Positions 10,652 through 21,479 of a stretch of DNA of 64,000 bases are shown piece by piece; within the stretch, counting starts at the first letter, position 1; every line of letters starts with the position of its first letter. The position numbers and the translations under genes were made by a program. The DNA comes from Epiperipatus broadwayi (taxonomy: Eukaryota > Onychophora > Udeonychophora > Euonychophora > Peripatidae). The notes beneath the pieces are model-generated. The model did no database searches. It saw only the letters and a program-made list of their open reading frames with translations, and was not told the DNA's origin. The stretch is taken from contig JAQFVV010006216.1 of NCBI GenBank assembly GCA_028023455.1, positions 3,982,877 through 4,046,876 of the forward strand, in the 5' to 3' direction.

Positions 10652-12788
10652 GTGTATGTTGGTTTAACCCAGTTCAAAGACTAGGTGAAAGTACCTCGAG
10701 GCCACTCATACGCGAGATATAAAAATCAAGAATACTATGGCCTCTGCCCTATTCATCTATTTTTGAGTCTAACCACAAACCTACAACATATCCGAGACAT
10801 GCATAAATTATTTTATAACCTGGCCCAAGCTTAGAATCAGGGTAGAGACAATCGATTAGAATACTTAAAGAGCTAAAATAAGTTAAATGTGCCAATATAA
10901 TATAAGTTAAGTACTTGTGCGTGCCTGGATCATCAGAAAATTAACATAAAAGGTTAAGCAAATCAAAGGTTGAAAGAAACATTAGAGGACTAAAGCTTTT
11001 ATTTTAAATGAAATACTTTAATAGTTTAAATATTATAAATGTTTTAAATATCTCCGCTATTCCCCAATTCATCCCTGATGAATAATTTTACATTGAGGCG
11101 GTTTCAATGACATATATTTCTGCGGCCTAGGTATTACTTTTCCGATTTAAATCAATTTATCAACCCATGTCCCCTCGATAAAGCAAAATTGAAATAACTA
11201 TTTCACAAAGCATTCTCATTGCTTTGTGCTCTATGAATAATTTAAAATATCTTTATCTTTAAATAACTAATATTTAACTGTAGAATGAATATGAACAAAA
11301 TAAGTGTTATTGAAGAAATTGAATTGGCAAACAAAAGGGAAACTTAACTAGTATTGAATTACAAATATTCATTTTAAATTGGAAATATTTTCAAATAGAG
11401 AAATTAATTTACACTGCATAAGAAAACAAAAATATATATATATCACATTAAAATGAGAAGTAGCAAAGGGGGAAAATTTAAGCATAAATAGATGTTCAAG
11501 TTAAAATAAATATAAATTTAAGATAATAAGGGATACATTATGAAATATAATAAATTAATGAAACATTTAAAGAAGTTACCAGTCTTGTTTAGTTAGTCCA
11601 GTTCCCTCAATGTCCATAGCTTGATTATGTACGTCGAGTTATTTATCCAGACAAAGACATTTGGAATAGGAAACATTTTGACATGAAGGGTACACACACA
11701 TCTCACATTTCAGTTTTATTAGATACTTGACATTTTATGGCATTTTGATGGATTAGGACCTCGACAGCAGGCAAAGCTAATGAGCTTAGTTGCTGTACAT
11801 GGTCACATCCACCAAATTAATAGAACTTTTAAAGGGTCGCATGTTTAAATCAGAACAGGAATTCTCCACATAACTAGGACACAGTGGTTTTCAGCATTTA
11901 TTTTTAGTGCAACCTCGAAGGATCATTAGACTTCGTCACCATAACAGAAGCAGCAGAGGTAAGTAGTAGAACTCTCCAAAAGAGCCAACGAGCAGCAGCT
12001 AAGTACATTTTCAAAATTACTTCAGTAACAGGTTCAGAAATACTTTCGGAGTCAATCTTTGAATAAAATAATTTTAGAATAAAATCTAGGCGAATTTCTG
12101 CATAATGAATCTTTGAACAGAATCTGAATCAATCAAGAACAAAATCTCAATGCCTTCAAGAACAAAATATGAATAATCAAGTCCTTTGTTCTCCCCACCT
12201 TTTATACCTTTCCAGAGATACTTTTCTATTGTTTTGTGTATGATTCTAGATCTTGATAAGCCCCCTCATGCTCCTTTGTTTCAAAGTAACTTTTTGCTAA
12301 AAATGAACTTTAATTTCTTATTATCAAATTTTACTTTTAACTTTGAATTTATTTATTAAAAAGGCCATCTTTAATTTGCCTTGAATGAAATACTAATTGA
12401 AAATGCCATTACTTTAGGAATGCTGGAAGACTTATCTTAAAATAAAATCATATGACATATTTTTAACAAAATTAAAAGAAAAATATTTTATTATTTCTTT
12501 TAATAAAATGACATTTTAGTTTCAACAGAATTTTGCATTTAATCATGTATATACGCTTGCCATACATGTTTCATTAATAAATTGTGAAAAAGAAATTTTT
12601 ATAACTGATTTAATTTTAATCAGAATTTATTTTAAAAGAATATTTTAAAGTAAATAGCTAATTTAATGACCATTAATGCAAAACTCTGTTGATACTTGAA
12701 TATAAACTTAACTCAGGTTTACAATGTCGGTAAGTTTATAGCAGGCTGTGAAGCATGGATCAGACTTCCGGATCGATTGCTTCAATAT
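10652..12788 (-). repeat. Right long terminal inverted repeat
   Basis: Inverted partner of 3485-5513, ~100 bp longer because of indels, chiefly between the TATA region and the inner third. Its outer end carries the matching hairpin, GAAGCATGGATC facing GATCGATTGCTTC at 12750-12783. No coding potential. Confidence 0.8.
12199..12206 (-). promoter_or_regulatory. TATA box in right arm, pointing inward
   Basis: On the minus strand the sequence reads GGTATAAAAGG, mirroring GGTATAAATAA in the left arm, again followed by GAGAACAAAGGACTTG. Transcription from both arms would converge into the interior. Confidence 0.5.
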
Positions 12789-14995
12789 ATATGTCTCTAC
12801 TTTAAACATATCTATCTAATTACATATAAAATAAATATGGTCCAAAAGATCTGAATTCCCTGACCCTTTTTTTATTTGTTTTGGGTTGTTACACTCAACC
12901 AACATCCATTCTCATGCCACCTTTTTGAGGAATAGTTAAGGATCCAGGTTCATATCTTTATTTATCATATTATAATCTCATCAGCACTAAGTAATAGCTT
13001 GAAACAGAAAAAAACTTACATATGATATTGCACTATTTAATTTATATCTTATTGAATTGATGGAATGCAAGAATGAAAAGTAATAATTTATCCAAGCAGT
13101 AATAATAATATAAATGTAAAAAAAAAAATTTCCAATAAAATAATGAACTCTGCTGACATAGAGTATATGCTTATTGATAAGGTATTTAAAATAATTTACT
13201 ACCATGAAATGGTTTCTAATAAACTTCTATTATACCATTTATTTATTACTATGAACTAAAATATTTCTTTACTCTCACTCATCCCTTCCAATGTGCTTGA
13301 TTGATGTTTTAATTATAGCATATCAAAAAAATAGTAATCAAATAAAATTTCATTAAAAATGCAATATAATTCTTTGCTAAATAAACAAACATAATACATT
13401 TTAAGAGTGAAATAAATTAGTATTAAATACAATAAAACAATAACTAAATAAATGCTAGTTCATGAGTGTATGATATTAAAGCTTTATCACATGTGACACA
13501 TACATATATATTAAGATGGAGCTTTGCTATCTCAATATTTAACTTATGTGCAAATAATTTGTTGGCAAAGCACAAACTTAATTCAAGTTTTTAAGTTTTG
13601 TTTTAATAGATCTGCTTTTGTAATGCTGGTCAACCCTATTTTAGTTGTGAAAAAAATAATATATATATATATACTTTATAATTAAAATTCTTATCAATCT
13701 GTAAAAGAAAATTATATTACAGCTACAATTCTTAATACAAAACTCTTTAATCATTATTAATTAGTTTGTTTTATTAATTAAAAACTTTTAAGAAAAGTAA
13801 TTATTATAAAGTATTGTTCCTGAGTTTAACATGCTGTTATCTGTAAACTTAGCAGATTGATCTAATTGAAAATTTAATAAATGTAACCACTAGCTTAATT
13901 AGATTTAAAAATTCTTAAAAAATGAGTGGGCTAATTAATTAAATTGAGTGCTATAAAAAGAGCAGCTCAGAATTATATTTTTATTCAACTTTCTACTTTT
14001 CACAATCTGTTTTGTTGCAATTATTCTGCTTGTGTTTTACCTTATTCTGCTATATGATAAATCCAGAACTTTTACCAGTGGCTGTGTTTAAAATTATGAG
14101 CTGCTAAAGCATAGGGAAAATGAACGTCACTCTTCAGTATGAGCCTGTGGCCATTGGATAGTTAACATTGCTTGCTGACTAACCAATAACATAAACAAAC
14201 TACTACCATCAAAGATAAAATTGAAGAAATTCACATCTCACAGTTATTAAAGCAAATCAGGACTAACTTTTTTTTTTATCAAATCTATAAAACTCGCAAA
14301 ACAACACATGGAAACCATTACCTGCATTTGTGTGTAAATATGAATTTATACAATTCAACTTTCCTGGAAAATAGTATCCCCTTACTCCTCTCTGGGCTCA
14401 AGGTAAAACTTTTTTTATAAACTGTTTATTAAGACATTGTCAGTAAGCCAGTAAAATATAGGTTGAAGATTTTAATTTCATCGTTTTTATAATTTAAAAA
14501 AAATTATATTTCATGTATTATTGTTTTAAAATGTGTTTGATATGTTGGTAGTTTTACTTTTAATAATCTAAACTAAAGATAGTTTCCTAACATTTAATCC
14601 CCCCCCCCCCCGTAAAGCTTTTGAAAAAAGAAAATTACAGTAAGTTTTTTTTTTTGCCCCCTCATCACTTTCGCGATTGTTAATTACAATCCAAGTTACT
14701 TCTAATGATAAGTTTTAATATCTAATCATTAATAATCCTCTGAAGATTTTTTTATTAAAAATCATTTACATATGTGTATTTGACACAGTCTGTGCATATA
14801 TACCTTTATCAATTATTTGTTAACAACTTTTGAGTTTACGCTATGTCATACTGTCTGAAAGGAAAGAAATAGATATGCATATGTGTGTCTGCATTGTATA
14901 TAGGTATCCTAAATATTTACATACCATGCAAAGTTATTATTGTGCTTATTTTTCTTATAAAGTTTAAAACACTTTTTGCTGAAAAATACTTGTCC
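12789..14995. other. A+T-rich spacer with a TATA-like site
   Basis: No coding match. CTATAAAAAGAGCAGC at ~13951 is followed by a pyrimidine-rich stretch reminiscent of a retroelement promoter, but no repeat partner was found in this window. Confidence 0.5.
14599..14611 (+). repeat. Poly-C tract of 13
   Basis: An uninterrupted run of 13 C, unusual against the strongly A+T-rich surroundings. It is likely a length-variable mononucleotide repeat. Confidence 0.9.
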
Positions 14996-15124
14996 CGGCC
15001 GATGCTATGACATATGGAGAAAAAATTTCGTCAAGCGTTGGTGGTCAGCACAGCTGCCTTACAAGCAGTTGTCCGGGGTTTGCGGGTTCGCTTCCCGGCC
15101 GATGCTTTGCCACATAAAAAAAAA
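14996..15124 (+). mobile_element. tRNA-derived SINE, dimer-like
   Basis: Bases ~15040-15105 resemble a tRNA. There is an A-box-like TGGTGGTCAGC. The five-pair anticodon stem GCTGC/GCAGT encloses the loop CTTACAA (anticodon UAC, valine-type). The T arm GCGGG-TTCGCTT-CCCGG contains a B box. No pairing acceptor 5' strand exists, so it is not a working tRNA. It ends in CCGATGCTTTGCCACAT and A10. The same 3' end, CCCGGCCGATGCTATGACATA plus A-rich bases, lies just upstream at 14996, so this is a truncated copy followed by a second copy. Confidence 0.7.
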
Positions 15125-17199
15125 ACTTCCCTTTTCTCAGGTGCTGTAAATCTCTACCACAGTTTCCTCACTATTTCTACATTACACAATCATTGTTACA
15201 AAGTGACTACAGTCTATAATTTTTCATCCCCCCCTCCCCACACTTTTAGCTTATTGTCTTCGAGTATAATGAATTTTCAGAAGATAATTTTGATTGTGTT
15301 TGGAATTATTTGTTCATATACTGGCATAATATAGCCCACTTCTCTCATCATCTTCATTTTCCCTTTTTTAAATATATTTTCTTGAATTTATTAAGCAAAC
15401 AACTATTTTTACAAGTAGTTATAAATACTTTTAATACTTCATTATTCCTAAATAAAGAGACACAATCATGCTTGTGTAAATTGCCACAAAGAAGAAAAAG
15501 TTTGTATACCATATTTTATCTAGTTAATGCAAAAATGAAAAAAATATCTGCAGTTATCCATGCTTCATTGTTGATATGTATTTTGCAAGTCTAATTGTGT
15601 ATATTCTTGAAACATTATAGTTTTGAATATTTTCTGATAACAGCTATCATCATTATTAATACAAAGTAAAACCAATAAGTTCACAGTTTTTCCATCATGG
15701 TAAGATTTTCTTTTAGAAATCAAAGTTCTATAATGAAGCTTCTATAGAAGAGGCTTCTCTTTTCTATGTTGTAAGCATCATTTAATTTATAACTTTCCAA
15801 CAAAGATAGTATTTTCACCAGTCATAATTCTATATTTTCACTATCCATTACTTTTTCTAATTAATTTCTCATATGCTAGGCCATATTAATTCTTTAATAT
15901 TAATATTTCATCATTGGGTGCAATGAAATTTTTTATATTTAGTTGAATTTCAATTATCTTCTTTTCATTAAATATTTAGTATTCATGTCTGATCCATTCA
16001 TGTAAGTAACAACTTACTGAATGTTGACATCTAATTTCATCTTTTTACTGGTATTGCTGATAAATATTTTTGGATTTTTTTAAAATATGAAGGTTAATGT
16101 GTTTGGAGTCAATCCCGAATAACTGATAATGTTCTTTCTGGAATTTTTTTCTACCTTCTGAACTATTTTTAATTATTTGTGCAAAATTCTCATTTGCTTT
16201 TTAAATTAATTTATGGTTCCATAATAATAAAAAATTGTACTTATTAGAAACAAATACTAATATGAATAATATATAATAAACTAGAGTAACAGTTGGAATA
16301 ATGAAGAGAACAAAACTGTTTGTAATGAATTAAAGCTCAAAAGTGGCATGCTCATAACTTTCTGTCATGAATCATGATTCTTGTTAGCAATGTTGCCAAA
16401 ATTTTACTTAATCCAAAATAAAAGAAGGATAACAAAGAATTCTATACATTAGTCCACAATTAATTAAAAAAACTATCCATATAAGAAAATGTTGAAAAAG
16501 ATCATTGATTTATTAGCTGTTGTCATAATAAAATGTCATATCAAGAATTTATGAAATTAGAAAAAAATAACATTGTTCATAGTTCATTATCCAAAAAGAG
16601 CAGGTAAAATATGCAAAAAAATGAAAGTGAAAGGAAATGTTAGAAGATTTTATTGGACTATTTATATGTTTGTTTTTATATATTTAAATTCTCTATTCCA
16701 CCACATGTTATTGAAATATATTAATAAAGACATTGGAAAAAATCCAATTAATTGCAAAATGCATTTTATGCTGAACTAGAATTTATCAGTTGGTTCAAAT
16801 CATTTCTCTTACATATATCTTCATCATTTGTTTAGTATATATCAATGCCAAATTATTACATTTTGATTTATAAGTATTCAATTTTCTGCATTCATAATTT
16901 TGATACCAACCACTTCAGATAAATACATTAACAATTATTAAACTAGATATTATTCCTAATCTAAATATAAACTTTAAACCCCTGTTAAAGATTAATATAC
17001 TTGTTTTTTAATAATACCTGGACTAGAAATAATCTCTAATTTAATAAATGATTGCAATAACCATTAATGTATTTATTTGAAATAGATGGTGTCATAGTTA
17101 TGGTATAGAAAGTTTGATATTTATGAATCAAAATATAATTCATATACATATAAAAGACATATTTTGCGGGTTCACTCGTGTTAAAAAATTTAAATATTG
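15125..17199. other. A+T-rich spacer
   Basis: Nothing assignable on either strand. The 94-, 68- and 106-codon frames here are A+T-rich, lack motifs, and one begins inside the SINE. Confidence 0.5.
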
Positions 17200-17790
17200 A
17201 TATACCAACATTTCGAGTTTGATCACACAAGTCATCCACTGGGTGATAAAAGGTAGAAAGATGGTTGTAGAGGTGTATGTTTTTTAAAAAAATCTTTCCA
17301 AATAGGAGGAAGTTTGCATGTATCATCTCGCTTATTGATACAATCTGGTCTTTTTAGTATCTCAATGGCTTCTCTAATTTTTTACTGATAGAGATTATCA
17401 CATCTGGATATGATCCTGGTACTAGAAAAATCAATTTTATGACCTGAATCTATAGTATAGAGTGAGAGTGCTGCTGCTGCTGAGTGTTGTTTAACTGCAT
17501 TAGCATGCTCATCTCTCCTAACACTGATGCGACGATTACTCATACCTATGTAAGAAGCTTTACAATTTTCACATGAGATTTGATAAACACCATGAGATTC
17601 AAGAGGGATTGAATCTAGGTTTGGTTATTATATTTCTGATCTTTTGATGAGTAGAAAATGCTGCATCTATATTATAGCATTTTAATATATATCCAATACT
17701 GTCTGTAGTTCTTTTTATATATGGAACACAAATCCTAATAGCTGATTTATCATCTTTTTGTTTCCTATTTTGGGCTTGAATATCTCCAGT
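17200..17790 (-). pseudogene. Penelope-like element, 3' part with GIY-YIG endonuclease
   Basis: Minus-strand translation (17790 down to ~17300) reads through RICVPYIKR and FSTHQK-like segments to GVYQISCENCKASYIGMSNR, the GIY-YIG endonuclease core of Penelope-like elements (~17598-17540). It continues through RRDEHANAV, DSGHKIDF, ISRCDN and IEILKRPDCINKRDDT. A one-base frameshift near 17605 and in-frame stops (for example at ~17390) break it. Downstream at 17244-17205 the minus strand carries GATGACTTGTG...CGAAATGTTGG, resembling the end motifs of many such elements. Penelope-like reverse transcriptases carry this endonuclease C-terminally. The reverse transcriptase itself is not seen, so this is a 5'-truncated copy. 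A second fragment of the same region lies at 53.7 kb. Confidence 0.8.
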
Positions 17791-18810
17791 GCTTTAAAAT
17801 ATTTAATATTTCAGATTAAGACTCATATCATTGTACATTAAATATTTTAAAATATGTTTAACCTAGCTTAAGACAATAATTAACATGAAAAGAGCAACTG
17901 CCTTTTCTTATGCCTCATTTATTAATATAGAGAGATTGCCTAAACCATTTTAGTTAGAAAGAATGAAAATTTAAATCAATCATGCCCTATGTATCTAAAT
18001 AAATATATATCAAATTGATTTTTTTAAAATAATTGATGTGCTGATTGTTTGCTCTTTTCTTATTAGTTATTGTCTTATTCTGGGTTAGAGAGTATTTTAA
18101 AATATTTATTGCGCAGTGATATGAGTCTTAATCTCAAATATTGTATATATACACAATATTTACAGTGCTTGATATATATGTAATGTATCAAAATTAAACT
18201 CATACAACTGGTACTATAGATAATTGAAATTCTTTCTAGTCACAGAGTAAGACAATAATTTTTAGAGAAAATATTGATTCCAGCTCTCATTATTTTATTT
18301 TTTTATATAAAGAGTTGTCTGAACATTTAGACTAGGAAGAATAAATATTAAATCAATCACACAATTTATTTTAAAGATTATTCTCAATTAAAATATTGTC
18401 AACATTGATTTGAATAAAAATATGTAATTTAAAATATTTCCACTACTTTTTGATATTAAACTAATGCAACTTGTACAATAAGTAATTAAAATACTTTCTA
18501 GCTATATCATAAGACAATAATTTTTATGAGAAAAGATTGATTCTGTCTTTAAATCAATCACACTATTTATTTTAAAGATATTTTAAATTGATTGATATTA
18601 TTAATTAACATGTTTGATAGTTTTTTCAATTTAACTCTCAGATATATCAGTTAATTAAAAATATCTTTACAGTAAGTTGTGTGATTGTGCAAGGATAAAC
18701 CAACCTTGTAAAAATTATTGTCTTATGCTATGGTTAGAAAGTATTTAAATTACCTATTGTATCAGTTGCATCAGTCTTATCTCAATGTGTTATACTTACA
18801 TGTGGATATA
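17791..18810. repeat. Cluster of nested inverted-repeat elements
   Basis: A ~75-90-bp module containing ACAATAATTTTT and a TTTCTAG/TTAGAAAG segment next to AAGACTCATA occurs at least five times in both orientations: starts near 17808, 18045, 18190, 18465 and 18700. The first two form an inverted pair around 17.8-18.15 kb. The outer two of the rest form another pair around 18.17-18.8 kb, with a third copy inside in direct orientation. This suggests small TIR elements that inserted into, or recombined with, one another. No coding content. Confidence 0.7.
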
Positions 18811-18969
18811 TATATATTAAAATGAAGATTTTTAGGAGTTGCAGATATAAATGAAATGGTATATATATTTTTGCTACAATTAATTATTAAAGATGTATCC
18901 GAATAACATTTATATATATATGTAATAATATTATAATTCGATGTTTGTATTTCTTCAAATCAATATACG

Positions 18970-19608
18970 TAATCTTATAATTGAATATTTATAAATACAG
19001 TAATTATATATGTAAAGTATAACTTTAAAAGTTTAACCACTTAGGAGCAATTTCGACCATCTTCCTAGTCTTTGTCAACTAATACTTTGAAAGGCTAACC
19101 TTCCCACAATTCCATGATCTTAATGTTTGCTGCCTGACTGTTAATTAAGTCTTGTTTGTATTTGTATATTAGCATAGCTTTCTTTATTTTCCTTTTGTTG
19201 TTATTTTTTTCAAATTGCAATATTTTTACATTATTATAATTGAAGTTAAAACCATAAATACATGAACTTATTAAGTCATGTATTTATGGTGTTAAATGTC
19301 AATTACAATAATGTAAAAATATTGCAAATTGAAATTATGGTTTTGACTTCAATTATATCTAATAATGTAAAAATATTGCAAATTGAAAAAAATAACAACA
19401 AAAGGAAAATAAAGGAAGTTATGCTAATACACAAATACAAACAAAACTTAATTAACAGACAGGCAGCAAACGTTAAGATCACAGAATTGTGGGAGTGTTA
19501 GCTTTTCAAAGTGTTAATTGACAAAGCGCTCCTAAGTGAATAAAATTTTCAAGTTGTACTTTGCATATATCTAATTATTGTATTTATAAATATTCAATTA
19601 TAAGATTA
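18970..19608. mobile_element. 639-bp palindromic (foldback) element
   Basis: AATCTTATAATTGAATATTT at 18971 is matched in inverse at 19588-19607, and complementarity continues inward through TTAGGAGC, TTTGTCAA, GCAGCAAAC-type and CTTTATTTTCCTTTTGTTG segments. The centre at about 19268 is CATAAATACATGA facing its complement. The right arm has an extra ~50 bases because AATAATGTAAAAATATTGCA is duplicated (19309 and 19362). The single long frame here is just one arm read through. It is likely a non-autonomous hairpin element, family unknown. Confidence 0.9.
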
Positions 19609-20388
19609 TATATATATTATGTATATGTTAAAAGATATATTTGATTTTTAATAAAAAATAAAATCTATATTTAAAGATTATTGTAATCATGTGTGCTAGT
19701 AATTATCAACAAATACACGAAGTAAATGATATCTAAGAGGAAGATGGCCACGTTAATAGTTCTCTTGAAATGCATTCCAGGATAGCAGTCACTGAAATCA
19801 AGTAGAATGTGCTATTCATCAGAGTAGCCAATTGTAAGTTAGTAAGCGTTTGAACAGTTTTTAATTCTTGAGTTGTTTTTTCATAATAATAGCTAGATTT
19901 CATGTTTGTCTACCAAGGCTATTATTTTATAATTAATCTTAATCATATAATATTTAATAATTTCTGTTAATAAAAGTTTGTTTAAAGAAATATTAAATTT
20001 TATTGACGATTGGGTGTTTCTTGCTAGATCACATTAACTTTTACCAAAAAAACTTTTTGTGTTATAAAATATGTACATATGTAGGTCTTCTTTTTTCAGA
20101 GACAGGTTGAGTGACACAAATTATTAATGATAGTAATGAGCCATATAAAAATTAATAAGTATACAACTTATAATTACCTTTTTGATTTTTTTTTCCAGGA
20201 ATTTCTAGTTTTGACATTGGAATTATTAATATGCAATCTTATTAAAGTGTATAATTAAATAAAGAATATAATTAAATGAAAACTGTATAAATTAAATATA
20301 CACATGCACACACCCATTCATATATATATATATATATGCAAGCACTTGTTATTCTTGCATTCTATACGAAAAGAGTTATAAAATCTAA
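19609..20388. other. A+T-rich spacer with (TA)n
   Basis: No gene or repeat assigned, apart from a CACACA/(TA)n run at about 20304-20337. Confidence 0.6.
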
Positions 20389-20905
20389 TCCATTGATTAC
20401 TCTGTTTAGCACAGGGTGGCACTACTGTATGGAGAGAGTTTTGCCTTGTTTATAAACAATTGTGTGCTAGTATGAGATAGTGATCATGTGATGCTTAGTG
20501 GTTTAACACCAATCCTGCCTAATAGAATAGTGGTGGCTATGGCTGTTGGAGAGCCAGAGACACCAAAATGTATGGGTACTGAATTGAGTTCAGACCCATA
20601 TGACTATATAAACTATTGAGCTTAGATTGAAAATATTTTTGTTTTCAATTTCATTCTCATAGTTTTATAGTTAAGTACAGATAAAAGGTGGTTGCTGGAG
20701 GGTTGCATTAGATCCTAAGATCTAGGTGCAGTGCTCTCAGATCCAAATCTCCTCACTGACAATGGCCACAAGCCAGAAACTAGTCTGGGGATATTTGTTG
20801 AGTAGGCATTAGATAGGGATTTTATGCACAAGCCTTCTGGCATCCATTGATTACTCTGTTTAGCACAGGGTGGCACTACTGTATGGAGAGAGTTTTGCCT
20901 TGTTT
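20389..20905. repeat. Second locus of the ~454-bp repeat
   Basis: CCATTGATTACTCTG...TTTTGCCTTG at 20390 recurs at 20844, giving a 454-bp period and about 1.15 copies. The unit is the same as at 1085-1725 and includes GATCCTAAGATCTAGG and CTGAATTGAGTTCAGACC. Here it is not enclosed by the TIR element. Confidence 0.85.
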
Positions 20906-21479
20906 ATTCAGATATTTTTTGATCCACTGAATGTAAAAATAAGAATGATTAAAATATGAGGTTATTTTCAATATCTATAAGTGAGAACTCATATTCCTAT
21001 GGATTATATTTTATTTCATCCAATCACTCTCTCTGGTATTATTTTTCTGAATTCTTTCTAAATTAGGTTTCACACTTTAAACAGCATTGCTTGTAAAACT
21101 GGTGTTATAATATTTCTTTTTTCAACATAATTTGTGCATGCATTCTGACATCTTAATCTTTTCATACATTAGTAGGTGCATATCTCTCAATCTAATCTGT
21201 TGTTAGAAAAGTTGGCATTTCTATTTTTAAGTTTGTCTCCATCCTCATCATTATCAATGTATTCCCTTTATGATTTTACTACCATTTTTAAATTTTAAAT
21301 CTGCAAGCTCCTTATTTTCTAATTCAATTACCATAAAAATGGTTTTTTTACAATAATCTCTTTCATTTTATTAACCATAATTATTACTTTTCATAAAGAG
21401 AAACTTCTTTACAAAGCTAGTTCTATTTGGATTCTATAGTAGTATAAGTGAATAAGAGGTATGATAATTTAATTCCTAG
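20906..21479. other. Spacer
   Basis: No assigned content. A minus-strand stretch at ~21370-21000 has few stops in some frames but no motif that I recognise. Confidence 0.4.

Larger units (their letters stand above)
3485..12788. mobile_element. ~9.3-kb element with ~2-kb terminal inverted repeats
   Basis: The sequence from about 3485 to 5513 recurs in inverted orientation from 12788 down to 10652, at an estimated 70-80% identity with indels. Collinear anchors run through the whole length. They include the terminal ATTGAAGCAAT, the TTTTGCATTAA block, GGCTTATCAAGATCTA, the TATA region, a CATCAAAATGCC block, and the inner GGGTTAAACCAACATAC. The ~5.1-kb interior contains a Merlin/ISXO2-like N-terminal transposase ORF at 6510. 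That ORF, with the symmetric arms, suggests a DNA transposon, now decayed. An alternative is two copies of one long repeat inserted in opposite orientation. No target-site duplication could be fixed. Confidence 0.7.

Noticed and set aside
3485-12788. Polinton/Maverick virus-like element
   Set aside because: Size and inverted arms are suggestive, but no polymerase, integrase, protease, ATPase or capsid motif is present, and the ends do not look like Polinton termini.
15040-15110. Functional tRNA-Val gene
   Set aside because: Anticodon and T arms fold, but no 5' acceptor strand pairs with the 3' side and an A-tail follows, so it is a SINE head.
15014-15334. 106-codon frame with a basic N-terminus
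   Set aside because: It starts inside the SINE and reads through its A-tail; no recognisable motif afterwards.
19262-19501. 79-codon plus-strand protein
   Set aside because: Lies wholly in one arm of the 639-bp palindrome and includes the duplicated arm segment.
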